Of a stretch of 64,000 nucleotides of DNA, positions 34,493 through 41,867 are shown one piece after another. Positions within the stretch are counted from its first letter, which is position 1, and every line of letters begins with the position of its first letter. The DNA comes from Vicinamibacteria bacterium (GTDB lineage Bacteria > Acidobacteriota > Vicinamibacteria > Fen-336), in the NCBI GenBank assembly GCA_025994075.1, contig JAMQGV010000005.1:108328-172327 (forward strand). Reading direction: 5' to 3'. The position numbers and the translations under genes were made by a program. The notes under the pieces were generated by a model that was not told where the DNA came from, did no database searches, and saw only the letters and a list, made by a program, of their open reading frames with translations.

Positions 34493-36148
34493 ATGGCCAG
34501 CCCGGCGTTCGACTTCAGCACCTTCCTCGACCCCGACAGCCCGGTCGCCTGCCGCGCGGCCGGCGAGCTGATCATCGACATGCTCGAGCCCGGCGACCAC
34601 ATGTACGTCGTGCGCGCGGGCGAAGCGGCGATCAAGGTCGGCGACATCGTGCTGGAGACGATCGGGCCCGGCGCCGTGGTCGGCGAGATGGCGCTGCTCG
34701 ATGAGCAGAACCGCAGCGCCAACGTGGTCGCGCTGCGGCCGTGCGAGGTGGTCGCCATCGACCGCGCGCGCTGCCTGGAGCTGGTGCGGGCGCGGCCGGA
34801 GTTCGCGCTCGAGCTGATGCGGCTGATCGTGCGCCGGCTGCGGGCGATGAACTTCTACGCCCACCACGACCCCGTCACCCGGCTGCCCAACCGGGCGAGC
34901 CTCGAGGAGCACCTGCGCGGCGCGGTGTCGCGGGCGAAGCGGCTGGGCAAGCCGCTGGCGCTCCTGACCGTGGACGTGTCCGGCCTGCAGGAGGTGGACG
35001 AGCTGCTCGGCTACGCGGCCGGCGACACCCTGCTCGACGTGGCCGTGCGCCGCCTGCGCGGCACGCTGCACGACGCCGACTTCGTCGCCCGCGTCGGCGG
35101 CCACCAGTTCGCGGTGGTGCTCGAGGAACTCGAGGACGTGCAGAGCGCGGCGCGGGTGGCGCAGCAGGTGGTGGCGGAGATGGCGCGCCCGTTCCCGCTC
35201 GGCGAGCAGCACGCGGCGCTCTCGGCGGCGGTCGGCATCGCCTCGTTCCCGCAGGACGGCGCCGACGGCAAGGACCTGGTGCGCGCGGCCGGGTCGGCGG
35301 TCAGCCGCGCCAAGGAGCAGGGCGGCGACCCGTGCCAGTTCTTCAGCCCCGAGCTCAACGTGCGGGCGCTGGAGGCGCTGGCGATCACCAACAAGCTGAA
35401 GCTGGCGCTGGAGCGCGACGAGTTCACGCTGCACTACCAGCCGCTGGTGGCGCTCGCCAGCGGGCGCGTCGTCGGGGCGGAAGCGCTGATCCGCTGGCAC
35501 GAGCCGCTGATGGGGCTGATCGCGCCGGCGACGTTCATCCCGCTCGCCGAGCGGCGCGGGCTGATCGCGGAGATCGGCGACTGGGTGCTGCGCCAGGCCT
35601 GCCGCCGCGCCCGCGAGTGGCAGCAGGCGGGGGCGCCGCCGTTCCGCGTCACCGTCAACCTCTCGCTCGCCCAGCTCCACCGCCCGGGCCTCGCGGCCCG
35701 CATCGGCGAGATCCTCCACGAGACCGGCCTCCACCCGTCGCTGCTGGAGCTGGAGCTGACCGAGACCTTCGCGATGCAGGAGCCGGAGGCGACGGGCCGC
35801 GTGCTGGCGGAGCTGGGCGAGATGGGCGTCGGCCTCGCGATCGACGACTTCGGCACCGGCTACTCGTCGCTGTCCCACCTCAAGCGCTTCCCGGTCAACC
35901 GCCTCAAGATCGACCGCTCGTTCATCGCCGGCGTCCCGGGCGACGCCGACGACGCGGCGATCGCGCGCACGATCATCGCGATGGCCCACAGCCTCGGCAT
36001 CAAGGTCGTCGCCGAAGGCGTGGAGACCGCGGAGCAGCGCGCGTTCCTCGCGGCGGAGGGTTGCGAGGAGGCGCAGGGCTGGGCTTTCGGCCGCGCGATG
36101 CCGCCCGCGGACCTGCTGCCGCTGCTCCTGCACGGCCTGCCGAAGTAG
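34493..36148 (+). CDS. Cyclic-nucleotide-binding, degenerate GGDEF, EAL protein
   Basis: 551 residues. The cNMP-binding domain covers about 12-118 (GDHMYVVRAGEAAIKVGD, IGPGAVVGEMALLDEQNRSANVVAL). A GGDEF domain follows (about 125-285), in which the signature reads GGHQF at 202-206: the metal-binding Asp and the catalytic Glu are both changed, so no cyclase activity is expected. The EAL domain (300-548) looks complete: EAL at 330-332, NLSLAQL, ELELTETF, DDFGTG (451-456), KIDRSF and EGVET. Predicted role: a c-di-GMP phosphodiesterase tuned by cNMP or by GTP bound in the dead GGDEF. It is probably co-transcribed with the histidine kinase upstream. Confidence 0.9.
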   Translation: MASPAFDFSTFLDPDSPVACRAAGELIIDMLEPGDHMYVVRAGEAAIKVGDIVLETIGPGAVVGEMALLDEQNRSANVVALRPCEVVAIDRARCLELVRARPEFALELMRLIVRRLRAMNFYAHHDPVTRLPNRASLEEHLRGAVSRAKRLGKPLALLTVDVSGLQEVDELLGYAAGDTLLDVAVRRLRGTLHDADFVARVGGHQFAVVLEELEDVQSAARVAQQVVAEMARPFPLGEQHAALSAAVGIASFPQDGADGKDLVRAAGSAVSRAKEQGGDPCQFFSPELNVRALEALAITNKLKLALERDEFTLHYQPLVALASGRVVGAEALIRWHEPLMGLIAPATFIPLAERRGLIAEIGDWVLRQACRRAREWQQAGAPPFRVTVNLSLAQLHRPGLAARIGEILHETGLHPSLLELELTETFAMQEPEATGRVLAELGEMGVGLAIDDFGTGYSSLSHLKRFPVNRLKIDRSFIAGVPGDADDAAIARTIIAMAHSLGIKVVAEGVETAEQRAFLAAEGCEEAQGWAFGRAMPPADLLPLLLHGLPK

Positions 36149-36163
36149 GCGCCGCCCGCGGAT

Positions 36164-37240
36164 TCAGCGCGCGGCGTGGGTGACGGGCAGGCTCGCGATC
36201 CAGTCCCGCACCAGCGCGACCGCGTCGGAGTCCACCACGACCGAGCCGAGCGGCGGCATCTGCGACGACGGGCGGCGCGAGCCGAGCCGGTGCAGCAGCG
36301 CGCTGCGCTCCGGGTCGCCGGGCGCGACCAGCCGCGAGTCGTCGGGCGCGAGGCCGGGCATCACGTAGCGGCCGGCGGCGCCCACCGCGGTCGCCCGCGC
36401 CGGTTCCGGTGCGTCGCGCTCGCCGTCGCGCGCCACGTCGTGCAGCAGCACGAGGCCGAGCCGGGCCAGCGGGCCGCGGTCGTTGTGGCAGCCGCCGCAG
36501 TTGGCGGAGAGGTAGCCGAGCGCGGCGCGCGCGACCGGGTCGCGCTCGCGGATGCGCGGCGGCGTCGTCGCCCACTCGGGCCGCCGCGGGCGGAACCGGT
36601 CCTGCGCGACCAGCGCGCGCAGCGTCAGCGCGCCCGGCGGCAGCGGCTCCGCGTGCGGCGCCAGCGGGTCGCGGTCGTCGGAGAGCTGCAGCGCGCTGAA
36701 GCCGAGCACGGGTGAAGGCGCGAGGCCGTGGCAGGCGAGGCAGTCGTCCACCGCCGGGATCGAGTGGCGCTTGCCGGGCGCGATCTCGTGCGCGTTGCGC
36801 ACGCCCGCCTCGGGGGCGAGCACCGCCTCCGTCTGCGCGTCGTTCCACACGTAGGTGGCGAACACCCAGCCGTCGTCCATCGCCTTCCAGATGAACCGCG
36901 TCTCGACCTTGCGTTCGCCCCAGGCGAACTCCTTCCACACCTTCGTGCCGGTGGGGAAGCGCCAGGCGTCGACGTCGGAGACGTCGATCCGCGCGCCCGT
37001 CGGGAGCTGGACGAACCGCGACTTGCGGGCGCCGTCCGTCCACAACGGGTACTGCGGGACGAAGCGCTCGACGGTCGCCGCCAGGCGCCCGTCGGGGCCG
37101 TAGAGCCCGGTCTCCGACAGCCGCTGCGGGGCCCGCGGTTCCGCGGGCTCCGTGGCGAGCGAACTCGCGCCCGCGGCGGCCGCGGCGGCGGCGAAGGCCA
37201 GGGCGGCCAGCGCCGGCCGCCGGGCGCGCGCGCGGACCAC
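36164..37240 (-). CDS. Dihaem cytochrome c, SO2930-like
   Basis: 358 residues from GTG 37240, 3 bases after the stop of the upstream cytochrome gene. A signal peptide rich in Ala comes first (RRPALAALAFAAAAAAAGA). Two CXXCH haem sites are seen, DDCLACHGL and NCGGCHND, and possible distal Met ligands lie in SQMPPLG. FVPQYPLWTDGARKSRFVQLP and FPTGTKVWKEFAW are characteristic of the SO2930-type repeat-cytochrome family. It should act in the periplasm in electron transfer. It is coupled to the single-haem cytochrome upstream. Confidence 0.82.
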   Translation of the reverse strand: MVRARARRPALAALAFAAAAAAAGASSLATEPAEPRAPQRLSETGLYGPDGRLAATVERFVPQYPLWTDGARKSRFVQLPTGARIDVSDVDAWRFPTGTKVWKEFAWGERKVETRFIWKAMDDGWVFATYVWNDAQTEAVLAPEAGVRNAHEIAPGKRHSIPAVDDCLACHGLAPSPVLGFSALQLSDDRDPLAPHAEPLPPGALTLRALVAQDRFRPRRPEWATTPPRIRERDPVARAALGYLSANCGGCHNDRGPLARLGLVLLHDVARDGERDAPEPARATAVGAAGRYVMPGLAPDDSRLVAPGDPERSALLHRLGSRRPSSQMPPLGSVVVDSDAVALVRDWIASLPVTHAAR

Positions 37241-37242
37241 GT

Positions 37243-37818
37243 TCAGTTCGCCTCCGGCGGGTCGATCGGCTGCGGCACGCGGTTGCGCACCTTCGGGATC
37301 GACTGCAGGTACGCGAAGATCGCGCGCAGGTCCTCGTCGCTCGCGTTGCGGTACATCGGCCACGGCATCGGCGGCAGGATCGGCCGGCCCTGGCCCTCGT
37401 GGCGGCCGTTGCGGATCGCGGCCACGAAGGTCTCGGGCGTCCAGCGGCCGAGCCCCGTCTCCGGATCGGGCGTGAGGTTGGCGGTGAAGCTGACGCCCCA
37501 CGGGCCCGCGAACGCGGTGTTGGTGCCGGCACCCGCCCACTGCCAGGCCCCGCCCAGCGCCGGCGGTGCCGTCACGGCCAGGTCTTCCGGGTGGCCGGAG
37601 AGTTCGCGGCTCATGTCGGGCTCGGGGCCGTTCGGGCCCATGTGCCACGGCGTGTGGCAGTCGTTGCAGACCATCACCTTGACGAGGTAGCGGCCGCGGG
37701 CGACGGGGTCGGCGGCGGTCGCGGAGGTCTCCGGCGGCGCGGCGGTGGTGACGTGGGCGGCGATCGCGCTGGCGGTCAGCGCGGTGATGACGAACGCGGA
37801 CGTGCGGCGTGAGCTCAT
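37243..37818 (-). CDS. Cytochrome c, class I-like, periplasmic
   Basis: 191 residues. A signal peptide (VITALTASAIAAHVTTAA) precedes one haem site, VMVCNDCHTPWHMGPNGPEPDMS. The segment RPILPPMPWPMYRNASDEDLRAIFAYLQSIPKVRNRVP supplies the axial Met and the typical C-terminal helix of gluconate/alcohol-dehydrogenase-type cytochrome subunits. An AGGAGG-like site precedes the ATG. It is translated ahead of the dihaem protein, so they are likely an electron-transfer pair, but the dehydrogenase partner is not in view. Confidence 0.85.
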   Translation of the reverse strand: MSSRRTSAFVITALTASAIAAHVTTAAPPETSATAADPVARGRYLVKVMVCNDCHTPWHMGPNGPEPDMSRELSGHPEDLAVTAPPALGGAWQWAGAGTNTAFAGPWGVSFTANLTPDPETGLGRWTPETFVAAIRNGRHEGQGRPILPPMPWPMYRNASDEDLRAIFAYLQSIPKVRNRVPQPIDPPEAN

Positions 37819-37886
37819 GGCGGGTCCTCCTCGAACCTCGCGCTGATGGACGCATCTCGCGCGGCCGCCGCACGCTCAATCCTTCC

Positions 37887-37914
37887 TAGACATTTCCTAA
37901 GCTTTCCCTAACAT
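37887..37914 (+). promoter_or_regulatory. Leaderless promoter of the PNPOx-like gene
   Basis: TAGACA (37887-37892), a 16-base spacer and TAACAT (37909-37914), which ends 7 bases before ATG 37922. There is no ribosome site. A TTTCC/CCTAA-rich stretch in the spacer is locally AT-rich against the surroundings. Confidence 0.5.
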
Positions 37915-37921
37915 CGCGGCC

Positions 37922-38389
37922 ATGCCCTCCACGATCCCGGAAGAGCTGTGCCGCTTCTTCGAACGCGGGCTCTCGATCCACGTCGCGACCCGCGACGGGG
38001 AGCTGCGACCGGACGGGTCCGCCGCCTGGGCGGCCCGCGTCCATCCGGATCGTCAGCGGATCACGGTCTACCTGCACGAGGCGTCCGCCGCCGCGATGCT
38101 GCGCAACCTGGAGCGCCATCCCGAGATCGCGGTGCTGTTCGAGCGGCCGAGCGTGCACAGCGGCTGGCAGGTCAAGGGCCGCTTCGCATCCTCGCGACCG
38201 GCGTCGGAGGCGGAGAAGGCCGAGGTGCTGCGCCAGGCCGAGGGCTTCCGCGAGGAGCTCCAGGCGATCGGCCTGCCGCGCGCGCTGACCGAGGCGTGGG
38301 CGCTGTGGCCGTGCGTCGCGCTCGAGTTCGACGCGGAGGCGATCTTCGAGCAGGCGCCAGGGCCGGGCTCGGGGGAGCGGCTCGCGTGA
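37922..38389 (+). CDS. Pyridoxamine-5'-phosphate-oxidase-like flavin-binding protein
   Basis: 155 residues with the split-barrel pattern of PNPOx-like proteins: IPEELCRFFERGLSIHVATRDGELRPDGSAAWAARVHPDRQRITVYLHEASAAAMLRNLERHPEIAVLF, then VKGRFASSRP. This is a small FMN- or F420-binding fold without an assigned substrate. Its stop overlaps the GTG of the next gene (GTGA), so the two PNPOx-type proteins are made together. It is divergent from the cytochrome pair. A leaderless promoter lies just upstream. Confidence 0.78.
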   Translation: MPSTIPEELCRFFERGLSIHVATRDGELRPDGSAAWAARVHPDRQRITVYLHEASAAAMLRNLERHPEIAVLFERPSVHSGWQVKGRFASSRPASEAEKAEVLRQAEGFREELQAIGLPRALTEAWALWPCVALEFDAEAIFEQAPGPGSGERLA

Positions 38390-39750
38390 TCCCGCTCGAG
38401 AGCCTGACCAACTCCTTCCAGGGCCTGATCCCGGCCTGGCTGTGCACCTGCTCGAAGGACGGCGTGCCCAACGTGGCGATCCTCAGCCACGTCGACTACG
38501 TGGACTCCCGCCACGTCGCGCTGTCGTTCCAGTTCTTCAACAAGAGCCGGCGCAACGTCGCGGAGAACCCGCAGGCGCTGGTGCGGATCTGCGATCCCGA
38601 CACCTTCCAGTTCCACGCGCTGCGGCTGCGCTACGTGCGCACCGAGACGGAAGGGCCGCTGTTCGAGTCGATGCGGCTGCGGATCGAGGCGATCGCCTCG
38701 TACTCGGGGCTCAAGGGCATCTTCAAGCTGCTCGGCGCCGACGTGTACGAGGTGCTGTCGGTCGAGGCGATCGCCCACGAGGTCGGGCGATTGCCGGGGC
38801 CGGCGCGGGAGGCCGCCGCGGCGCGAGTGCCGTTCACGATGCGCGCGCTGCAGGAGCTGTCCGAGCGCATCCAGCGCGCCCCGTCGCTCGACGCGCTGCT
38901 CGATTCGATCCTGGAGGCGCTCGACGGGCTGTTCGGCTTCTCGCACGCGATGATCCTGCTCGCCGGCGACCGGCCGGGACGCCTGGAGACGATCGCGAGC
39001 CGCGGCTACGCGCAAGGCGGCGTCGGAGCGGAGGTCGAACTCGGCGAGGGGCTGATCGGGATGGTGGCGGAGGCCCGCAAGCCGATCCGCATCTCCGGGC
39101 TGCTGCGGCAGTTCGTGTACGCCGAGGCGGTGCGCCGCCGCGCCCAGGAGCGCGGCCTGTGCGCAGAGCGCGGGCGCATCCCGCTGCCGGGGCTCGCCCA
39201 GCCCGACAGCCAGCTCGGCATTCCGCTGCTCGTGCGCGACGAGCTGCTGGGCGTGCTGTGCATCGAGAGCGAGGAGCCGTACCGCTTCCACGAGGAGGAC
39301 CGGGCCTACCTCGAGGTGCTGGGCGGCTACCTGGCGATCGCGATCCAGAACGCGATGCTGCGCGAGCGCAGCGAAGAGGCGGAGCCGGCACCGGAGCCCG
39401 CGCCCGGCCCGGCCCCCGTCGCAGCGGCTGCGCCGCTGGCGATCGAGTTCTACCGCAGTGAAGAGGTGATCCTCGTCGACGGCGAGTACCTGGTCCGCGG
39501 CGTGCCCGCGAAGATCCTGTGGAAGCTGCTGCACGAACGCGCAGGCGGCACGGCGGAGTTCACCAACCGCCGCCTGCGCCTCGACAAGGCGCTCGGGTTG
39601 CCCGAGCTCAAGGACAACCTGGAGAGCCGCCTGATCCTGCTGCGCCGCCGCCTCGAGGAGCGCTGCCCGGCGATCCGCCTCGTGCCCACCGGCCGCGGCC
39701 GCTTCCGCCTGGAACTCGCCGCCGAGCCGACACTCGCCGAACGCGACTGA
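38386..39750 (+). CDS. PNPOx-like, GAF and winged-helix three-domain protein
   Basis: 454 residues from GTG 38386, overlapping the previous stop. Domain 1 (about 1-145) is a PNPOx-like flavin barrel: GLIPAWLCTCSKDGVPNVAILSHVDYVD, FFNKSRRNVAENPQALVRICDP. Domain 2 (about 160-320) is a GAF domain: LDSILEALDGLFGFSHAMILLA, LGEGLIGMVAEARKPIRI, LGIPLLVRDELLGVLCIESEE. After a Pro/Glu/Ala linker comes domain 3 (about 355-454): GEYLVRGVPAKILWKLLHE, then NRRLRLDKALGLPELKDNLESRLILLRRRLEE, which resembles an OmpR/SARP-type winged helix. The combination suggests a redox- or ligand-sensing regulator. Targets unknown. Confidence 0.78.
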   Translation: MIPLESLTNSFQGLIPAWLCTCSKDGVPNVAILSHVDYVDSRHVALSFQFFNKSRRNVAENPQALVRICDPDTFQFHALRLRYVRTETEGPLFESMRLRIEAIASYSGLKGIFKLLGADVYEVLSVEAIAHEVGRLPGPAREAAAARVPFTMRALQELSERIQRAPSLDALLDSILEALDGLFGFSHAMILLAGDRPGRLETIASRGYAQGGVGAEVELGEGLIGMVAEARKPIRISGLLRQFVYAEAVRRRAQERGLCAERGRIPLPGLAQPDSQLGIPLLVRDELLGVLCIESEEPYRFHEEDRAYLEVLGGYLAIAIQNAMLRERSEEAEPAPEPAPGPAPVAAAAPLAIEFYRSEEVILVDGEYLVRGVPAKILWKLLHERAGGTAEFTNRRLRLDKALGLPELKDNLESRLILLRRRLEERCPAIRLVPTGRGRFRLELAAEPTLAERD

Positions 39751-39786
39751 CGAGCGGGGCCGCGCCTCGTGACGCCGCCCGTGCGC

Positions 39787-41838
39787 CTACGCCGGGCGGT
39801 CGCGCGGCAGCGTCAGGCGGAGGGTCGTGCCGCGGCCGGGGCTGCTGTGGGCGACGATGCGGCCGCCGTGGGCCTCGACGGCTCGACGGCAGAAAGCGAG
39901 GCCGAGGCCGCTGCCGGCGCCCTCTCCGGAGCGCGCGAACTCCTCGAAGATGCGGTCCTCGATGTCCGGTGGCAGGCCGGGGCCGTCGTCCGAGACCGAC
40001 AGCGTCACGGCGGCTGCGTCGGCCTCGGCCGCCACGCGGATCGTGCCGCCTTCGTGGGTGAACTTCACGGCGTTGCCGATCAGGTTCTGCAGCACGCGGG
40101 CGAGCAGCCGGGCGTCCGCGTCGATCGCCGGCAGGTCGGGCGGGAGCTCGGCCTCGAGCCGCTGCGCCTTGTCGCGCGCGAGCGGGCCCTGGATCACGAG
40201 CGCGTCCTGGACCAGCTCGTCGACGCGCACCGGGGCCCGCGCGAGCGGGAACTTCCCCGTGCGCAGGGCGTGCACCTCGAGGATGGCCGACACCAGCTCG
40301 AGCAGGCGCGTGATCGAGCGCTGGGCGGCCGGCACGAACGCCTCGCGCGGCATCAGCTCGAAGGCCCCGCGGATCACGGTCAGCGGGTTGCGCAGGTCGT
40401 GGACCAACATGCCGATCAGGTCCTGGCGCAGCCGCTCGACCGCCTTGCGCTCGGAGACGTCGAGCTTGACCGCGATGAAGTGCGTCACCTGCCCGCTGGG
40501 GTCCGTCACCGGCGCGATCGTCTGCTCCTCGCTGTAGAGACTGCCGTCGCGTCGCCGGTTCACCAGCTCGCCGTGCCAGGCCCGACCCGCGAGCACGGTC
40601 TGCCACATCTCCGCGTAGAAGGCGTCCGGGTGGGCCCCGGAGCGCAGCATCGAGGTCTTCTGTCCGCGCGCCTCCTCGAGCGGCCAGCCGGTGAGGCGGG
40701 TGAAGGCCGGATTCGCCCAGCGGATGCGGCCCTCGCGGTCGGTGATCACGATGCCGTTCGCCGCCGCCTCGAGCGCGGCCCCGCGCAGCCGCAGCTCCTC
40801 CTCGGCCTCGAGCTGGGCCGTGACCTCGCGCAGCACGACGACGCGGCCCAGGACTTCGTCCTGATCGGCATGCAGCGGGGTGACCCGCACGTCGAAGGCT
40901 TGGAGGGCCGCGGGCGTCGCGATGCGGACTGTCGCGTCGAAGGCGTCGGAGGCCGGCCGCCCGCCTGCGATCTCGCCCCACGCCGGCAGCAGCTCGTCCA
41001 GGCGTCGCCCGACGGCCGTGCCGAGGGGACACGAGAGCAGGCCGGCACCCGCCGCATTGGCGTCGAGCAGGCGGTCGCGGGCGTCGAGCACCAGCACGCC
41101 GTCGCGCAGGCTGGCGAAGACCACGTCGCGGGCGACCGGCACGAGATCGAGCAGGCGCGCCTCCAGCACCCCGCCCGCGAGCGCGACCGTGCTCGCGACC
41201 AGCGCGAACGGGTTGGGGTCGAAGCCCGCGAAGAAGCTCGTCGTCAGGTAGATCGCATGCACCGTCGCCGGGATCGCGGTCGCCACCGCCAGCACCACGA
41301 GCTGGCGCCGGACCAGGCCGGCCGTGCGCCGGATCGCGCGCGCGAGGAGCAGCAGGGTGACGGCGATCGTCGCCTGAACGTACAGGTTGTGGACGGAGTA
41401 CCAGGCGCCCCGGGTGATCGATGTGACCGCGAACGGGCCACTGGTGTCGACGGCGAGCCGCTCCCAGACCAGCCCGTGAGCGTCGTTGGTCCACGCCAGG
41501 ATCGACGTGGTCGTGGGGATCGCGAACAGCAGCGCCAGCCCGAGCGCGCCGGCGAAGCGCCGCATTCCGGTGTGGACCAGGACGAGGCCCAGCACGCAAC
41601 CCGGGACGAACGGCAGGCCCAGGTACTGGACGCGCAGCCAGTGCTGCACGCCGGCGAGGTCGGGCGCTCCGAGCTCCATCGCGTAGCCGACGACGTAGGT
41701 GGCCACCGCGACCGCGAGGCAGCCGACCGCCACGGCCCCGGGAACCCGGCGGCGGCGCACGCACAGCGCCACGATGACGGCCATCAGCAGCGCTCCGACG
41801 AGGAGCGGCGCGGCGAGCGGCGTGAAACGCCAGGCCAT
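39787..41838 (-). CDS. Seven-TM-region sensor histidine kinase with PAS domains
   Basis: 683 residues. The N-terminal ~228 residues hold about seven hydrophobic helices (HisKA_7TM-type). PAS 1 follows (about 235-345; DGVLVLDARDRLLDANAAG), then PAS/PAC 2 (about 350-465; NGIVITDREGRIRWANPAFTRLTGW). The HisKA helix has acceptor H480 in LVHDLRNPLTVIRG. The HATPase domain has NLIGNAVKFTHEGG (N), SDDGPGLPPDIEDRIFEEF (G1) and GSGLGLAFCRRAVEAHGG (G2). All catalytic boxes are intact. It is an inner-membrane sensor; no cognate response regulator is adjacent. It is convergent with the PNPOx-GAF gene. Confidence 0.92.
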   Translation of the reverse strand: MAWRFTPLAAPLLVGALLMAVIVALCVRRRRVPGAVAVGCLAVAVATYVVGYAMELGAPDLAGVQHWLRVQYLGLPFVPGCVLGLVLVHTGMRRFAGALGLALLFAIPTTTSILAWTNDAHGLVWERLAVDTSGPFAVTSITRGAWYSVHNLYVQATIAVTLLLLARAIRRTAGLVRRQLVVLAVATAIPATVHAIYLTTSFFAGFDPNPFALVASTVALAGGVLEARLLDLVPVARDVVFASLRDGVLVLDARDRLLDANAAGAGLLSCPLGTAVGRRLDELLPAWGEIAGGRPASDAFDATVRIATPAALQAFDVRVTPLHADQDEVLGRVVVLREVTAQLEAEEELRLRGAALEAAANGIVITDREGRIRWANPAFTRLTGWPLEEARGQKTSMLRSGAHPDAFYAEMWQTVLAGRAWHGELVNRRRDGSLYSEEQTIAPVTDPSGQVTHFIAVKLDVSERKAVERLRQDLIGMLVHDLRNPLTVIRGAFELMPREAFVPAAQRSITRLLELVSAILEVHALRTGKFPLARAPVRVDELVQDALVIQGPLARDKAQRLEAELPPDLPAIDADARLLARVLQNLIGNAVKFTHEGGTIRVAAEADAAAVTLSVSDDGPGLPPDIEDRIFEEFARSGEGAGSGLGLAFCRRAVEAHGGRIVAHSSPGRGTTLRLTLPRDRPA

Positions 41839-41867
41839 CGCCCGAGGTTACCGCGGGCCGCCCGCTC

